64,000 bases of DNA from Eudorina sp. 2006-703-Eu-15 (GCA_003117195.1 BDSI01000006.1:558001-622000), one strand, 5' to 3'; shown: positions 25,779 to 36,574, numbered from the stretch's first letter. Program-made: numbers and translations. Notes: a model not told the origin generated them from the sequence alone.

Positions 25779-28700
25779 CTATCCCCCCTCTGGCGGCAGC
25801 GTCCTCGCTGCCCGTTTAGCCCGTGACCGAACCTCCTCCAGGACTGACTTTAGATCAGTCGTAAAGTTGCGCGCAGGTTCCCAGGAATTGTGCTCAGACG
25901 AATAGCCAGCCCATTTGACAAGCCATTCGTGCACAGTCCGGAAACGACTGCCAGTAGTACGAACACTACGGGAACGGTAGTCCAGAACGCGTTCAACAGA
26001 GTACAGAGGTCGGTCATCAGACAGCCAGGCAACAGGATCAGGTTCAGGGTCAGTAACCATATCGTCAGCACCGTCAGACGTGCGTGAACGATAAGGTCGA
26101 ATCAGTGACACGTGGAAGGTCGGGTGAATGCGCATGCTTGCAGGCAAACGCAATTCAACAGCTGCAGTACCAACCATGCGTACGACAGGGTACGGGCCAA
26201 CCCAACGCGGAAGCAGCTTACGAGCGCCACGTGACAGATCACGCAAGTGCTTCGTACTCAGCATCACCATCTGATCAGGCGAGAAGGTGACAGGCTTCTT
26301 GTCGCGGTTGTAGTAATCAGCAGCCCGTTGTTGCGCAGCGTCCAGGCAGGCCTTAGCCTCAGTCAGCCTAGACACGAAGCTACGAGCAAATCGCTTAGCA
26401 GCCGGAACAGTGACGTCCAACTCACGCCATACAGGTAGCGCAGGATGGTAGCCATAGTTCAAGAAGAACGGACTCTTCCCAGTTGAGCGATTCACTGCGT
26501 TGTTCAGCGCAAACTCAGCAGCAGACAGGTGGGTGTCCCAGGTTTCAGGATTACGGCCAGCAAAGTTACGCAACATATCACCAAGCGTGCGGTTCATGCG
26601 CTCAGTTTGGCCATCAGACTGGGGATGGTATGCGGTGGACAGATTCACACGCATATTCAGCAACACCCCAAGCGCGCCCCAGAACTTGCTTGTGAAACGG
26701 GTATCCCGATCAGAAACGATATTCTTAGGAACGCCGTGCAGTCGTACGACGTTGTCCATAAACAGACGCGCAGCTTGTTCAGCAGTACAGGACGTGGTGG
26801 TGGGCGCCAGGTGCACCATCTTCGTCAGGCGATCAACCAAGACGAACACCGCGTCGTATCCCCCCTCAGTTTTGGGGAGCGCGACAACAAAGTCCATGGA
26901 GACACTGTCCCACGGGTTCGCTGGCACAGGCAGCGATGCCAGGTACCCAGGGGTCTTACCGGACTGAGCCTTGTTGCGCTGACAGAGGTCACATGACCGA
27001 ACATAATCGGCGGCGTCGGCGGCCAATTTCGGCCACCAGAATACGCGGGCAATCAGTTCCAGAAGACGACTGCAGCCAGGATGCCCTGCCAAGGGACCGT
27101 CATGATACTGCGACAGCAGCTCCCGACGTAAAGCATCATCATTCGGGATGACAATCTGCTTACGATCAGACAGGGGGCGGTACCAGATACCTCGCTCACA
27201 GACGAGCGATGCCGTGTTAGCAGGGTTCATGAAGTACGGATCAGTACGGTACAAGGCACGCAGACGGGCGAACAGATCAGGTGCAGGCGCATTTGCGGCT
27301 GCAGGGTTAGAGGCAGGAGCGGCCGCGACATTGTCAGCGATTGCAACCTTGCGAACAGAACTGCGAGTCGTCACAGACAGAACAGCAGAGTGCAGATTAG
27401 GGTGCCTACTGAGAGCGTCCGCGATATTCATCGAGCCAGACAAATACTCCCAGGTATAGTCGAATCGCGCCATATATTCCAGCCATCGGGCCTGGCGACG
27501 ATTCAGGGTCGGCACACCTTGCAGGAACGTAAGGGGCTTATGGTCAGTTTTCAGAGTGAAGGGACGCCCCTCAAGGTAACATCGCCATTCTTTCAGAGCG
27601 AGGATCACAGCAAGCAGTTCCTGCTCCCCAGTAGTATAACGAGTTTCAGCACCCGTAAACTTCTGACTGGTGAAAGCAACAGGCCTACCCTCTTGCAACA
27701 GAACAGCTCCCGTGCCGTACAGCGAGGCATCAGATATGACCTCAACACGAAAGGGCAAGGAATAGTCAGGGAACCGCAGGATCACGTCTTCACAGACAAC
27801 ACGCTTCAGTTCAGCAAACGCCTGTTGGCACTCAGCAGTCCAAGCAGCAGGCGACAGAAAAGCACCCTTACGCGTCAGATTGGTCAGAGGCGCAGCAATG
27901 ACAGAGTACCGCGAAATGAACTTTCGAAAGTAGTTGGTCAGCCCCAAAAACTTACGAAGGTCCTGCAGATTGGTGGGAGTGGGCCAGTCACGGACCGCAG
28001 CAGACTTGCGCGGATCCATCCGAATGCCATCAGCAGAGACGACATGCCCCAGATACTCCACCTGCGGTTGGGCCCAGTGGCACTTCGACCGCTTCGCGTA
28101 CAGTTGCTCACGCCGCAGAATCTCAAAGACCTGCCGGAGGTGTTGTAAATGTTCCTCCCGTGTCTTAGAGAAGATCAGGATGTCGTCCAGATAACAGACG
28201 ACGAACCGGTCCAGGAACTGCCTGAAGATGCGGTTCATAACAGCTTGGAAGGTGGCAGGGGCGTTCACCAAACCAAAGGACAGGACAGTGTACTCAAAGT
28301 GACCGAAAGGTGTACGAAACGCAGATTTGGGAATATCGGACTCAGCAATCCGAATCTGGTTGTACCCCTGTTGCAGATCGATCGAACTGAAGTACGCAGA
28401 ACCCCTCAGCTTATCCAACAGATCGTCAACACGTGGCAACGGGTAACGGTTCTTCACAGTGACCGCATTCAGACCCCGATAATCAATGCACATGCGCAGA
28501 CCACCATCCTTCTTACCCACGAACAGGATCGGGGCGGAGTACGGTGAGGTGCTAGGACGGATCATGCCCTTAGCTAGCAAGTCAGTCACTTGCCGTTTAA
28601 CCTCATCAAGCTCCAAAGGACTCAGCCGGTACATGGGACGTGACACAGGCGCCGCTCCCGGTACCAGAGGGATGGTGTGGTCGACAGGTCGCATAGGAGG

Positions 28701-29092
28701 CAGACCAGGTATCTCCTTGAAGATATCTGCGTATTCCTCCAACAGGGCTTCAACCTCAGGGTCCTTAGCGTTAGGTTGCTGTACGGCCGAATTCAGACAC
28801 AGCTTCGGACGAACAAGCAAAGCATGGGCACCCTTGCGAAGCATGCGGGCAGCAGCCTTACGCCCAATCAGCTCAGGCTCAGAGCGCGAGCACAGTGCAG
28901 CAAGCGCAAAATTCACATGAGGCGCAGCATCGTCGCCCCCCTCACGTACAGCAGCGGCAAGCAACGGCACACGGAAAGACAGACGGCCTTTGCGCAGACG
29001 CAAAGTACGTGAACCGTAGTCTAAGACAGCACCGTGAGCATACAGAGACGCCGCTCCCGGTACCAGAGGGATGGTGTGGTCGACATACCACT
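25779..29092 (-). CDS. Element B pol polyprotein (RT, RNase H, integrase, chromodomain)
   Basis: One uninterrupted frame from the end of the 5' LTR to a TAG at 25779 inside the polypurine tract. There is no ATG near the front, and the frame is open through the PBS. Order: protease-RT linker; RT with LPRVDDLLDKL, FSSIDLQQGYNQIRI and the YLDD active site; RNase H with SDASLYGTGAVL and TDHKPL; integrase with an HHCC finger (HDGPLAGHPGCSRLL, CDLCQRNK) and the DDE core (MDFV, SDRDTRF, QTERMN); and a chromodomain near the end (LVKWAGYSSEHNSWEP). All key catalytic residues are present, so the enzyme looks intact, but gag and the protease core are absent. The first 12 codons after the PBS repeat an RT-proximal segment of the same gene (see repeat 28650/29049). 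Confidence 0.93.
28650..28686 (-). repeat. 37-bp segment duplicated at the start of element B
   Basis: Positions 28650-28686 (in pol, encoding HTIPLVPGAA) and 29049-29085 (directly after the PBS) are identical over 37 bp and in the same reading frame. This marks the junction of the internal deletion that removed gag and protease. Confidence 0.9.
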
Positions 29093-29465
29093 TAAAGTAC
29101 TACGTATATTGGTGGTAGTAAGAACTACCGATTGTTGAGTCTCAGTGTGCATATAAGCACCAGCTCCGCGCCCAGTAGCGATTTCCGTACCGTACATGGG
29201 ACGACGGGTCAGTAGGCCAACGGCGTAGCCGTTAGTCGAACTCGACAACCGGAGTCAGTCAGAACAGCTACCAGGACCAGTTGTCCTAATTGTAAACAGA
29301 TTTACAATTACCGTCAGAAATAACAGCTATTCGGCAGCCCGAATACAGGTTCGCAACTCGGTTACGAGAACAGTTAGGAACTCACAGCGAAGTTCCAGAA
29401 TGACAGAACAGTAAAACACCAAAGAGAAATATTGTTTATTATGCGACAGATTGCATAATACAACA
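29093..29465 (-). repeat. LTR of element B (5' LTR in element orientation)
   Basis: 373 bp, apparently identical to 25405-25777. It is followed in element direction by AG and the TGGTATG primer-binding site (29083-29090). Confidence 0.95.
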
Positions 29466-29470
29466 GTCAC

Positions 29471-29506
29471 GGCCTTAGGCTAAGTGACAAACCCAGAGTT
29501 GTTACA
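29471..29506 (+). repeat. 5' LTR of element A, right part (36 bp)
   Basis: GGCCTTAGGC...GTTGTTACA, the same as the last 36 bp of the 3' LTR at 35805-35840. The PBS TGGTATCC starts at 29508. Confidence 0.93.
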
Positions 29507-29540
29507 GTGGTATCCAGTTTTCCAGGGTACCTTCAGACAA

Positions 29541-31104
29541 ATGTCGGATGAGCCGATTCGCAACGCCGAGGAGGGCGAGATTCACGCGGACGATCAGTCG
29601 CCGCCGACTGAGAGCACCAAGGTTGACGAGGAGCTCGCCGACCGCATGCAGACTGGCCTGGCCATCCAGGAGCCGCAGACGGTCACGCCCGAACTGTGGG
29701 CCCAAATGGTCAAAGAGATGGCGGAGATGCGGGCAGAATTGGGCACCGTGAAGAAGGATCTGCGGGCTTCCCGCAACGAGACCGCTAACCTGCAGCGGGA
29801 GAATGCCAACGTGCGGAAGCAAGGAGCCGCCCCAGACTGTTCTTGATGCGGCGTTCATGGAGATCGAAGTCGAGCTCCAGAAGCGCCAGATCGATCGTGC
29901 CGGAGAACATGGAAACCCTCCGAGCATGGGGCAAGCAGAAGCTGCGCCAGGTGATGGCGCACGCGGAGGCTCAGCACCGTGGTAACAGCCCTGCAGAGGT
30001 CGCTCAGAGGGAGGAAAATGCGCGCCGTGAACGGGAGCGCATGCAGCGGGAGTTTGAAGAGCACCGGCAGCAGGCAGCTGAGCGGGAGCGCGTGGCGCAG
30101 CTGTTGCAAGAGCGCGACCGCATCAACAGGGAGCTCGCCTCGGCGGGCGCGGGCCCCAGCAATGGTGGCTCCGTGATGCCGCCGGTGAACCAGCACGCCA
30201 CCAATTACTACAGCAGCGTGTCCGAGGTGAGCTCGGGTCGCCGTTTGCCGGTCCCCGTCAAATTTCATGGGAAGACCGACACGCACATTTCGTGCACGCA
30301 AACGTGGTTTGATTCATTAGTGCAATATATGCAAACCAGCGGCCTGCAGCCAACCCAGCACTTCGTCTTTTGGTTGACGGGTCGTGCCCAAGAGTGGGGT
30401 CAGGCGTTGATTAAGATTTATGCCGATAAGAAGGAGACCCTCACACTTTCTGCTTTGCGCGCTGCATTTTTGTTGCAATATGCGCTGCATTTTTGTTGCA
30501 ATATGGTGACGTGCGACGGCACACCGAGTACGAAGTGCGTGACCGTTTGTTTGCCGGCGAGCACAACATGAAATCAAATGAGCGCGTGCAAGAATACACA
30601 CAACGCTTTCGTGACATTATTCGTGATGCACATGATATGTCGCAAGGCGAAATGATAGGATGGTACGTGCACGGTCTTCCGAGCGCTATGCGCAAGGCGT
30701 GCGGTACCGATGCGAACGGCCGTGATTGGAAGCGTCTTGATGATCTCATTGAATTTGCACAAGGACAAGAGATCCGCACGCGCGTTGCAAATCTCAAGAC
30801 GGCTAACCTTAACTTCGCATCCACCCCCCGCTCCAAATTGTCCAAAAAGCAGGACCGCCGGAAGCCGATCACCTGCCGTGACTGCGGTCTGAAGGTTCAG
30901 GACATCAAGAAGCACAAGGCGTCCGGTGTGTGCGATCAGATCCGCAATCTTGCGGGTGCGCCGCCGCCAATGATCAATGAGTACGGTGGTCGCGGGGGTC
31001 GCGGGGGACGCGGTGGGCGCGGAGGCGGTCGGTTCGGTGGCCGTGGCGGCCGCGGCCAGGGGCACGGCGGCGCCATGGCGGATGCCAACGCGATGCAGGA
31101 ATAG
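29541..31104 (+). pseudogene. Element A gag, frame-disrupted
   Basis: The coding trace starts at ATG 29541 (MSDEPIRNAEEGEIH) and runs to TAG 31102-31104 across three frames. Frame changes are near 29820, near 29905, and at a 23-bp tandem duplication (30461-30506). The N-terminal part is acidic to coiled-coil (EVAQREENARRERERM), followed by a capsid-like region (FHGKTD, WLTGRAQEWG, QRFRDIIRDA). The C-terminus has CRDCGLKVQDIKKHKASGVC, a C/H cluster that is not a normal CX2CX4HX4C knuckle, then an RGG-repeat tail (GGRGGRGGRGG) likely to bind nucleic acid. As it stands it cannot give full-length Gag. Confidence 0.8.
30461..30506 (+). repeat. 23-bp tandem duplication in gag
   Basis: GCGCTGCATTTTTGTTGCAA plus TAT occurs twice back to back. 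Since 23 is not a multiple of three, it shifts the gag frame. Confidence 0.9.
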
Positions 31105-34100
31105 GAGGATGGCAAGCGTGAAGGGGGAGCGGCAGGTTCGGAAGAACCTAGGCTAGCAACGGTGTCCGGAGGAGATCCGGACAAGGATAAGCGTGAACTA
31201 GAGAGTGCCGTTGAAGCCGTAGCCGACGCAAGCGAAGTGCTGCCACCACCACCGGAAGGTGAATGGTCGGATCGAATGTTTTCGAAGGATGAGTTCCGTG
31301 CCGTACAATCGAAGCTGGGACATGTCTTCACGTTCGATGCCGCAACATGTAACGATGGTAGCAATCGATTGTGTGAGCGCTTTGCCTGTCCGGACCAATC
31401 ATTTCTTGAGCAAGATGTTTCAGGAGAAATAGTCTGGGCGCATCCTCCCTATACCCGTATACGCGAATGGCAGCAGCATTACGCTAAATGCAAAGCAACA
31501 GCACCTACACGTACGGCAGGCATGTTTGTTGCGCCACAATGGCCGCACATTGAGCAGATATTCAGGTCAGCAGGCTATAAACTATTTAAGACATATCCAG
31601 CGGGTTCCCAATTGTTATCGGTTCCAGATGGAAAGGGATCCCTGGTTGATTTGCCGGGCAGCCCTTGGCCGATTCAGCTTTGGTGGGATCCACCCGTACA
31701 GCCTGCGACATTGAATGCTCTCAGCCCTGGCAGTACATTCACCATGACGTTCGATGGATATGCAGATAATACGTCAGTTTGCATTCTCGCAGACAGCGGT
31801 GCTAGTTGTAATGGTGAAGCGCACGGGTTCATCGATGAGGCGACCGTGAAACAGCTACACCTGACCCGAAGGTCTTCTCGTATTCCGTCGGTGCGCGTAG
31901 CATCCGGTGACATAACGAAATTGCATGGGGAAGTCAAACTGCGGATACGCATTGGTAACTACACGGAGCGGCTCACGCTGCTCGTGTTGAAAGAAGGGGT
32001 TCCGGGAATCCAGGTGATTCTGAGCGCCGATTGGCTTAAACTCAGACAAACACAAATGGATTATAACAAGGATTCCCTTATCATTACGCACAACCGCAGA
32101 GCGATCAAGCTGACCCCCAAATACGCCGAGCACGGGGCGGAAGGCACCCCATCGGGTGACCCGTGGCTCAGTACGGCGTTACCCCAACTCTCTCAAGAGA
32201 CATCCATGCGCATCGATTCTCTCGGCTAAACAAGCAGCCAAGAGTATCTCACAAGGGGCTCGCAGCTATCTTATGTTAGTCCGCGAGGAAAGTTCCACGT
32301 CCGGCGAGCTGTCGCTTGCCACAGCCGTCGCAAGCACACCGGGCAGTGCTTCCGACAACCTGGTACCGGAGCAGGAAATACAGGCGCTAGTTGATGAATA
32401 CAAGGACGTGTTTGAAGAACTCAAAGGTTTGCCGCCTGACCGAAGCGTCGGCCACACCATTCCCCTTGTGCCGAATGCGGAACCGCCAGCCAAGCGCATG
32501 TACAGGCTTTCACCACGCGAAATGGAAGAAGTACGGAAACAGGTCACAGAGCTATTGGCCAAAGGGTTCATCGAGCCTTCCAACTCTCCCTTCGAGGCTC
32601 CGATTCTTTTTGTCCAAAAGCCGGGCGGTGAGCTCCGCCTTTGCCTTGACTTCCGGGCACTCAATAAGCTCACGGTGAAACGGCGGTATCCAATGCCCAA
32701 CATCACCGAAATTTTTGACACACAACAAGGTGCGCGAGTGTTCTCGTCGCTAGATCTCCAGCAAGGCTATTATCAGATCCGAATTTCAGATAAGGACGTC
32801 GAAAAGACGGGCTTTATCGCTCCGGGAATGGGTCAGTTCCAGTTTCGGGTTCTTTGTTTTGGACTGACCAATGCGCCTGCTACATTTCAATCGGTGATGA
32901 ATGGGATTTTCGCTAAGCATATTGGCAAATATGTGCTGGTATACTTAGACGACATTCTGGTGTTTAGTAAGACACCTGAAGAGCACGTGCAGCACCTCCG
33001 TACAGTTCTGCAGTTGCTCAGAGAGCACCTGTTCAAGGCAAAGCTGTCCAAATGTGAATTCAACAAGCCACAGTTGAAATTCCTCGGTCACTTGGTGAGC
33101 CGTGAAGGTCTGAAAGTCGACCCAGCTAAAATTGCTTCAGTTGTCGACTGGCCGGTTCCTAAGGACATTCGCAAATTACGCGAGTTCCTTGGCCTTGCAA
33201 ACTATTTCAGACGCTTCATTCCAGGGGTATTCGAGCCTTGCAGCTCCATTGACAGCTTTAACCAGTGTGAAAGTGCCCTTCGCCTGGTCGCCTAAGTGCC
33301 AAGCGGCATTTGAAGGCATAAAAGAAGCCTTGAGCAAAGCACCTGTCCTCACCCTTCCCTGCCTTGACAAACCTTTTGAAGTCTGGTCTGACGCGTCGGT
33401 GTACGGAACGGGCGCCGTTCTTATGCAAGACGGACACCCGGTTGCTTACACGAGCAAGAAGTTCACCAGCGCGGAACACAACTACACCACAACCGATCAG
33501 GAATGTCTCGGAGTTATTCACGCACTCCAAGAATGGCGCTGTTACCTAGAGGGGAGCGAGTTTACACTCCTGACTGACCATCACCCCCTAGTGTACCTGC
33601 ATGAACAGCGCGGGGCAGGCTTGCTGTCACGTAGACAAGCAAGATGGATGGAGTACTTACAACGCTTCAGCGGTATGAAGTGGGAGTACCGTCCAGGGAG
33701 AACCAATGTGGCTGATCCTCTCAGTAGGGTGCATGATACAGTGCTAGCGGTGCTTGCCAGTTCGCTTCCGGATAGTGAGCTCGGCAAACTCATTCGTGAG
33801 GGATATGCTGGAGATCCCTGGTTTAAGAAACCGAAGGCAGCACGGTTGCAGTTAAAACGAAAGGCAGGGTTCTGGTACCGAGGTAGCCAGATAGTCGTAC
33901 CCAACGTGCCTGAGCTGCGCACACAATTACTGCAGGAGTACCATGACACTCCGTACAGTGGGCACCGTGGTGCTCAACGCACACACGAGGCAATCGCGCG
34001 AACGTTCTGGTGGCCTGGCCTCCACACAGACGTGCAACGTTATGTTGCAAACTGCCCTAAGTGCCAGCGCAATAAGCCCCTTAACCAGAAGCCGGGGGGC

Positions 34101-35378
34101 CTGCTGCAACCTCTCCCGATCCCACAGGGAGTGTGGGAAAGTGTCTCAATGGATCTGATCACACAGCTGCCAACCACGCAAAACGGGCACGACGCGATCG
34201 TTGTGTTTGTGGACCGGCTCAGCAAAATGACCCACTTTGCTGCCACACACACATCCGTCACAGCAGAAGACTTGGTGCACCTGTTCGTGTCAACTGTCTT
34301 CAAGCAACACGGTTTACCCAAAAACATTGTCTCGGATCGAGATCCACGATTTACGAGCAAGTTTTGGACGGAAGTGACACGCCTACTTGGTTCTCAGCTT
34401 TACATGAGTACGGCATTTCATCCGCAAACCGACGGCCAAACGGAACGGATGAATAGGCTCCTCGAGGAGACCTTACGGCACTACATCTCCCCGGCGCAAG
34501 ACGACTGGGATCGGCATTTGCCGCTGATTGAGTTTGCTATCAACAACTCGAAGCAGGCATCAATAGGCACGACACCGTTCATGCTTAATGGCGGTCAACA
34601 GCCGAGAACCCCGGCTGACCTCCAAATGCCAAGCAAAGTGCCATCCGCCGTAGCTTTTGAGACCAACCTGCGTAAACGACTTGCGCGGGCCAAGGCGTGC
34701 CTCCAGGTTGCACTGGAGCGACAAAAACTGAATGCCGACGACCGCCGGAGGTCGGTGACGTTCAGTGAGGGTCAAGAAGTGTTGCTCAGTACGAAGAACA
34801 TTACGTTCAAGTCCCCTGGAGTGCGCAAGCTCATGCCGCGCTACATTGGACCCTACCGCATCATCAAAATGGTGGGGCCAGTAGCCGCAAAACTCGACCT
34901 ACCACCTGAGATGCGCATACACCCAGTGTTCCACGTTTCGCTCTTGAAGCACTACAAGTCGGACGGTCGCAATCCGCCACAGCCAGTCTTCAATCTCGGA
35001 GGCGAGGATTACTGGGCGGTAGAAGCCATTGTGGATCACAAAGATGTCCCAATTGGACGCGGGAAATACCGCAGGGACTACTTTGTCAAATGGCAGGGCT
35101 TCCCCGCGACTGACAACAGCTGGGAACCCTACGACAACTTATGCGAGTCCGCACCTGTGGAACAATTGGTCGAGGCATACGAAGCAAAGCTTACAGAACG
35201 GCAACGGAAGGAACCCCGTCATGCCGAACTCCTAAAAGAACACAAGGAGGCGAAACAGGCCCCACGAGGGTCTGCACCTGCCCAACCCAACCCAACCCGA
35301 AAGCGGGACGCTCCCATACAACAACAGCATCAGCCCGACGCATCGCTCCGGCGGTCAAAACGGCTGAAAAACAGCTAA
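31105..35378 (+). pseudogene. Element A pol with extra Dam-like segment; two frameshifts
   Basis: In the same frame as the last gag segment, separated by one TAG. Counting from the GTG at 31162, residues about 35-178 resemble phage-type DNA N6-adenine methyltransferases: FTFDAATCNDGSNRLCERF, then GEIVWAHPPY at the position of the (N/D)PP(Y/F) motif. The protease follows (ADSGAS, 210-215; VILSADWL). The frame then breaks near 32218. RT (FSSLDLQQGYYQIRI, YLDD) ends at a second break, one extra G in the run 33224-33227. RNase H, integrase (HHCC; MDLI, SDRDPRF, QTERMN) and a chromodomain (FVKWQGFPATDNSWEP) continue to TAA 35376-35378. The breaks make it non-functional as read. Confidence 0.88.
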
Positions 35379-35442
35379 GGGGGCATCGAATATTTCCGGA
35401 CTACGGAAAAGCTCCCGGGACGTTCGCAGCAGAGGGGGGGAA

Positions 35443-35840
35443 TGTAGTGGCGACAGTTGGCACTTAGCGTCGCGACGTGCATAGCACGCCGCGCACAGCA
35501 CGCAAGGCCCTTAGTAAGCCAAACTACACAATCAGTAAATCTGAATTTATGTAAATAACAATAAGATAATGCTAAAGGCTTGTGTGGTATGTCTCAAGCC
35601 TGAAGCTACAGATCGCACGATCTGCCGGACTACGGTACGGCACGTGGAAGGGTGAGTCTCCACGGTGCATAAAGGCTCACCGGGGTAGGGCAGGTGCCAT
35701 CGCTAACATACCGCGGTCCAGGTCCGAGTCCTGGCTACACCCGTTACTTTGGTGTTCTGACATTTACTTTGGTACTACGATCCTAGCTTCCGCTAGCGCG
35801 TCACGGCCTTAGGCTAAGTGACAAACCCAGAGTTGTTACA
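35443..35840 (+). repeat. 3' LTR of element A
   Basis: 398 bp, TGTAGTGG...GTTGTTACA, preceded by the polypurine tract AGAGGGGGGGAA. Its last five bases read TGTAA on the minus strand, close behind the GNAT gene stop. Confidence 0.95.
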
Positions 35841-35854
35841 CAGCCGTGCTCACC

Positions 35855-36574
35855 TTACTGCGATGGCTTTTTCTGGCGTTTCACTGGGCTGCCTTCCGGT
35901 AAGTCCCGGCTCCGCACCCGACGCAGCGAGCTCACGAAGGTGAAGGCGAAGAACTCCTCGCCGTCCTGCAGGTTTCCCAGAGTCCATTTTTTTTCGCGCC
36001 CGATGAGCTCGTTGACCTCAGTGTGATCGACGAAGAAATTCGTGTTGATCTTGCAGTCAACCACTGAGCAGCCCTGGACGTACGGGATGCCACTGGACTT
36101 GATGAAGCCCTCCGCGTGCTGCTTCACACCTTCCGCATCGCATAGCTTGCCAGTCGCGCGCTCTAAGGCGCGCACCGCATGCGGATGGGAAGTGACCAGC
36201 CCGCAAGCGAAGTCCTTTTCGCTGGAGGTCCACGCAGTTCGGCACAGTTGCCCAGCGATTCCGTGGTTGCGATACTTTAAGCTCACCACCAGCTGCGTAA
36301 TCCAGCTCACGCTGCCGTAGTCGTCGTAAGCAAATGTCGTCACAAAGGCATGGCCAACCAACTCCTCGTCAATCGTTGCAATTACCAAGCTGCACTCTTC
36401 TGTGTCAAAGAGACATTGCTCCCGGAGCTTCTTTGACGATAAGCGGACTCGGGACCCGGGAACTGGGCCGGAAGGTCCCCAAACACCGTAATGCACCGAG
36501 AAGAGCTTCGCGCAGGCCGCCAGCTGCTCCTCAGTGACATTTTCACCGGGAATGCGTGTATATTTCGGCTTCAT
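35855..36574 (-). CDS. GNAT-family N-acetyltransferase-like protein
   Basis: A single 239-codon exon, ATG at 36574-36572 and TAA at 35857-35855. A GNAT-like core lies at about residues 60-125: a strand with VIATIDEELVGHAFVTTFAY, then WITQLVVSLKYRNHGIAGQL, where YRNHGIAGQ fits the acetyl-CoA-binding Q/R-x-x-G-x-G/A signature. The N-terminal LFSVHYGVWGP and RLSSKKLREQCLF resemble a GNAT subgroup I associate with fungi and other microbial eukaryotes (from memory, unverified). The C-terminus is basic (PVKRQKKPSQ). Substrate is unknown. It is intronless, unlike most neighbours. Element A begins 14 bp beyond the stop, so the native 3'UTR has been displaced. A strong-looking donor (AAG|GTGAGC) lies directly after the stop. 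Confidence 0.7.
   Translation of the reverse strand: MKPKYTRIPGENVTEEQLAACAKLFSVHYGVWGPSGPVPGSRVRLSSKKLREQCLFDTEECSLVIATIDEELVGHAFVTTFAYDDYGSVSWITQLVVSLKYRNHGIAGQLCRTAWTSSEKDFACGLVTSHPHAVRALERATGKLCDAEGVKQHAEGFIKSSGIPYVQGCSVVDCKINTNFFVDHTEVNELIGREKKWTLGNLQDGEEFFAFTFVSSLRRVRSRDLPEGSPVKRQKKPSQ

Larger units (their letters stand above)
25405..29465 (-). mobile_element. Gag-less Ty3/gypsy retrotransposon B nested in element A
   Basis: Inserted in the minus orientation in the 5' LTR of element A, with the 5-bp duplication GTCAC at 25400-25404 and 29466-29470. Its two 373-bp LTRs (25405-25777, 29093-29465) look identical. Read in its own direction it starts TGTTGTATTA and ends GTACTTTA, so the termini are TG...TA rather than TG...CA. 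A TGGTATG primer-binding site follows the 5' LTR and a CAGAGGGGGGAT polypurine tract precedes the 3' LTR. There is no gag and no protease catalytic motif; only the protease-RT linker and pol remain. It is therefore probably dependent on another element for gag. Confidence 0.93.
25043..35840 (+). mobile_element. Ty3/gypsy chromovirus-type LTR retrotransposon A (host of nested element B)
   Basis: Starts TGTAGTGG and ends GTTGTTACA. The 5' LTR is split by element B (25043-25404 and 29471-29506; 362+36 = 398 bp); the 3' LTR is 35443-35840 (398 bp). I see one substitution between the LTRs (A/C in the ACACAAT-AGTAAA stretch). A PBS beginning TGGTATC (29508), compatible with the 3' end of initiator tRNA-Met, follows the 5' LTR. 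A G-rich polypurine tract precedes the 3' LTR. The internal region encodes gag, a Dam-like domain, protease, RT, RNase H, integrase and chromodomain, with several frame breaks. The 5-bp flanks (GCGAG left, CAGCC right) do not match, so no target-site duplication is evident. Confidence 0.93.

Noticed and set aside
25043..35840. CRISPR, phage or bacterial mobile element
   Set aside because: LTRs, PBS, polypurine tracts and chromodomain pol identify eukaryotic retrotransposons; no direct-repeat arrays with spacers exist in the window.
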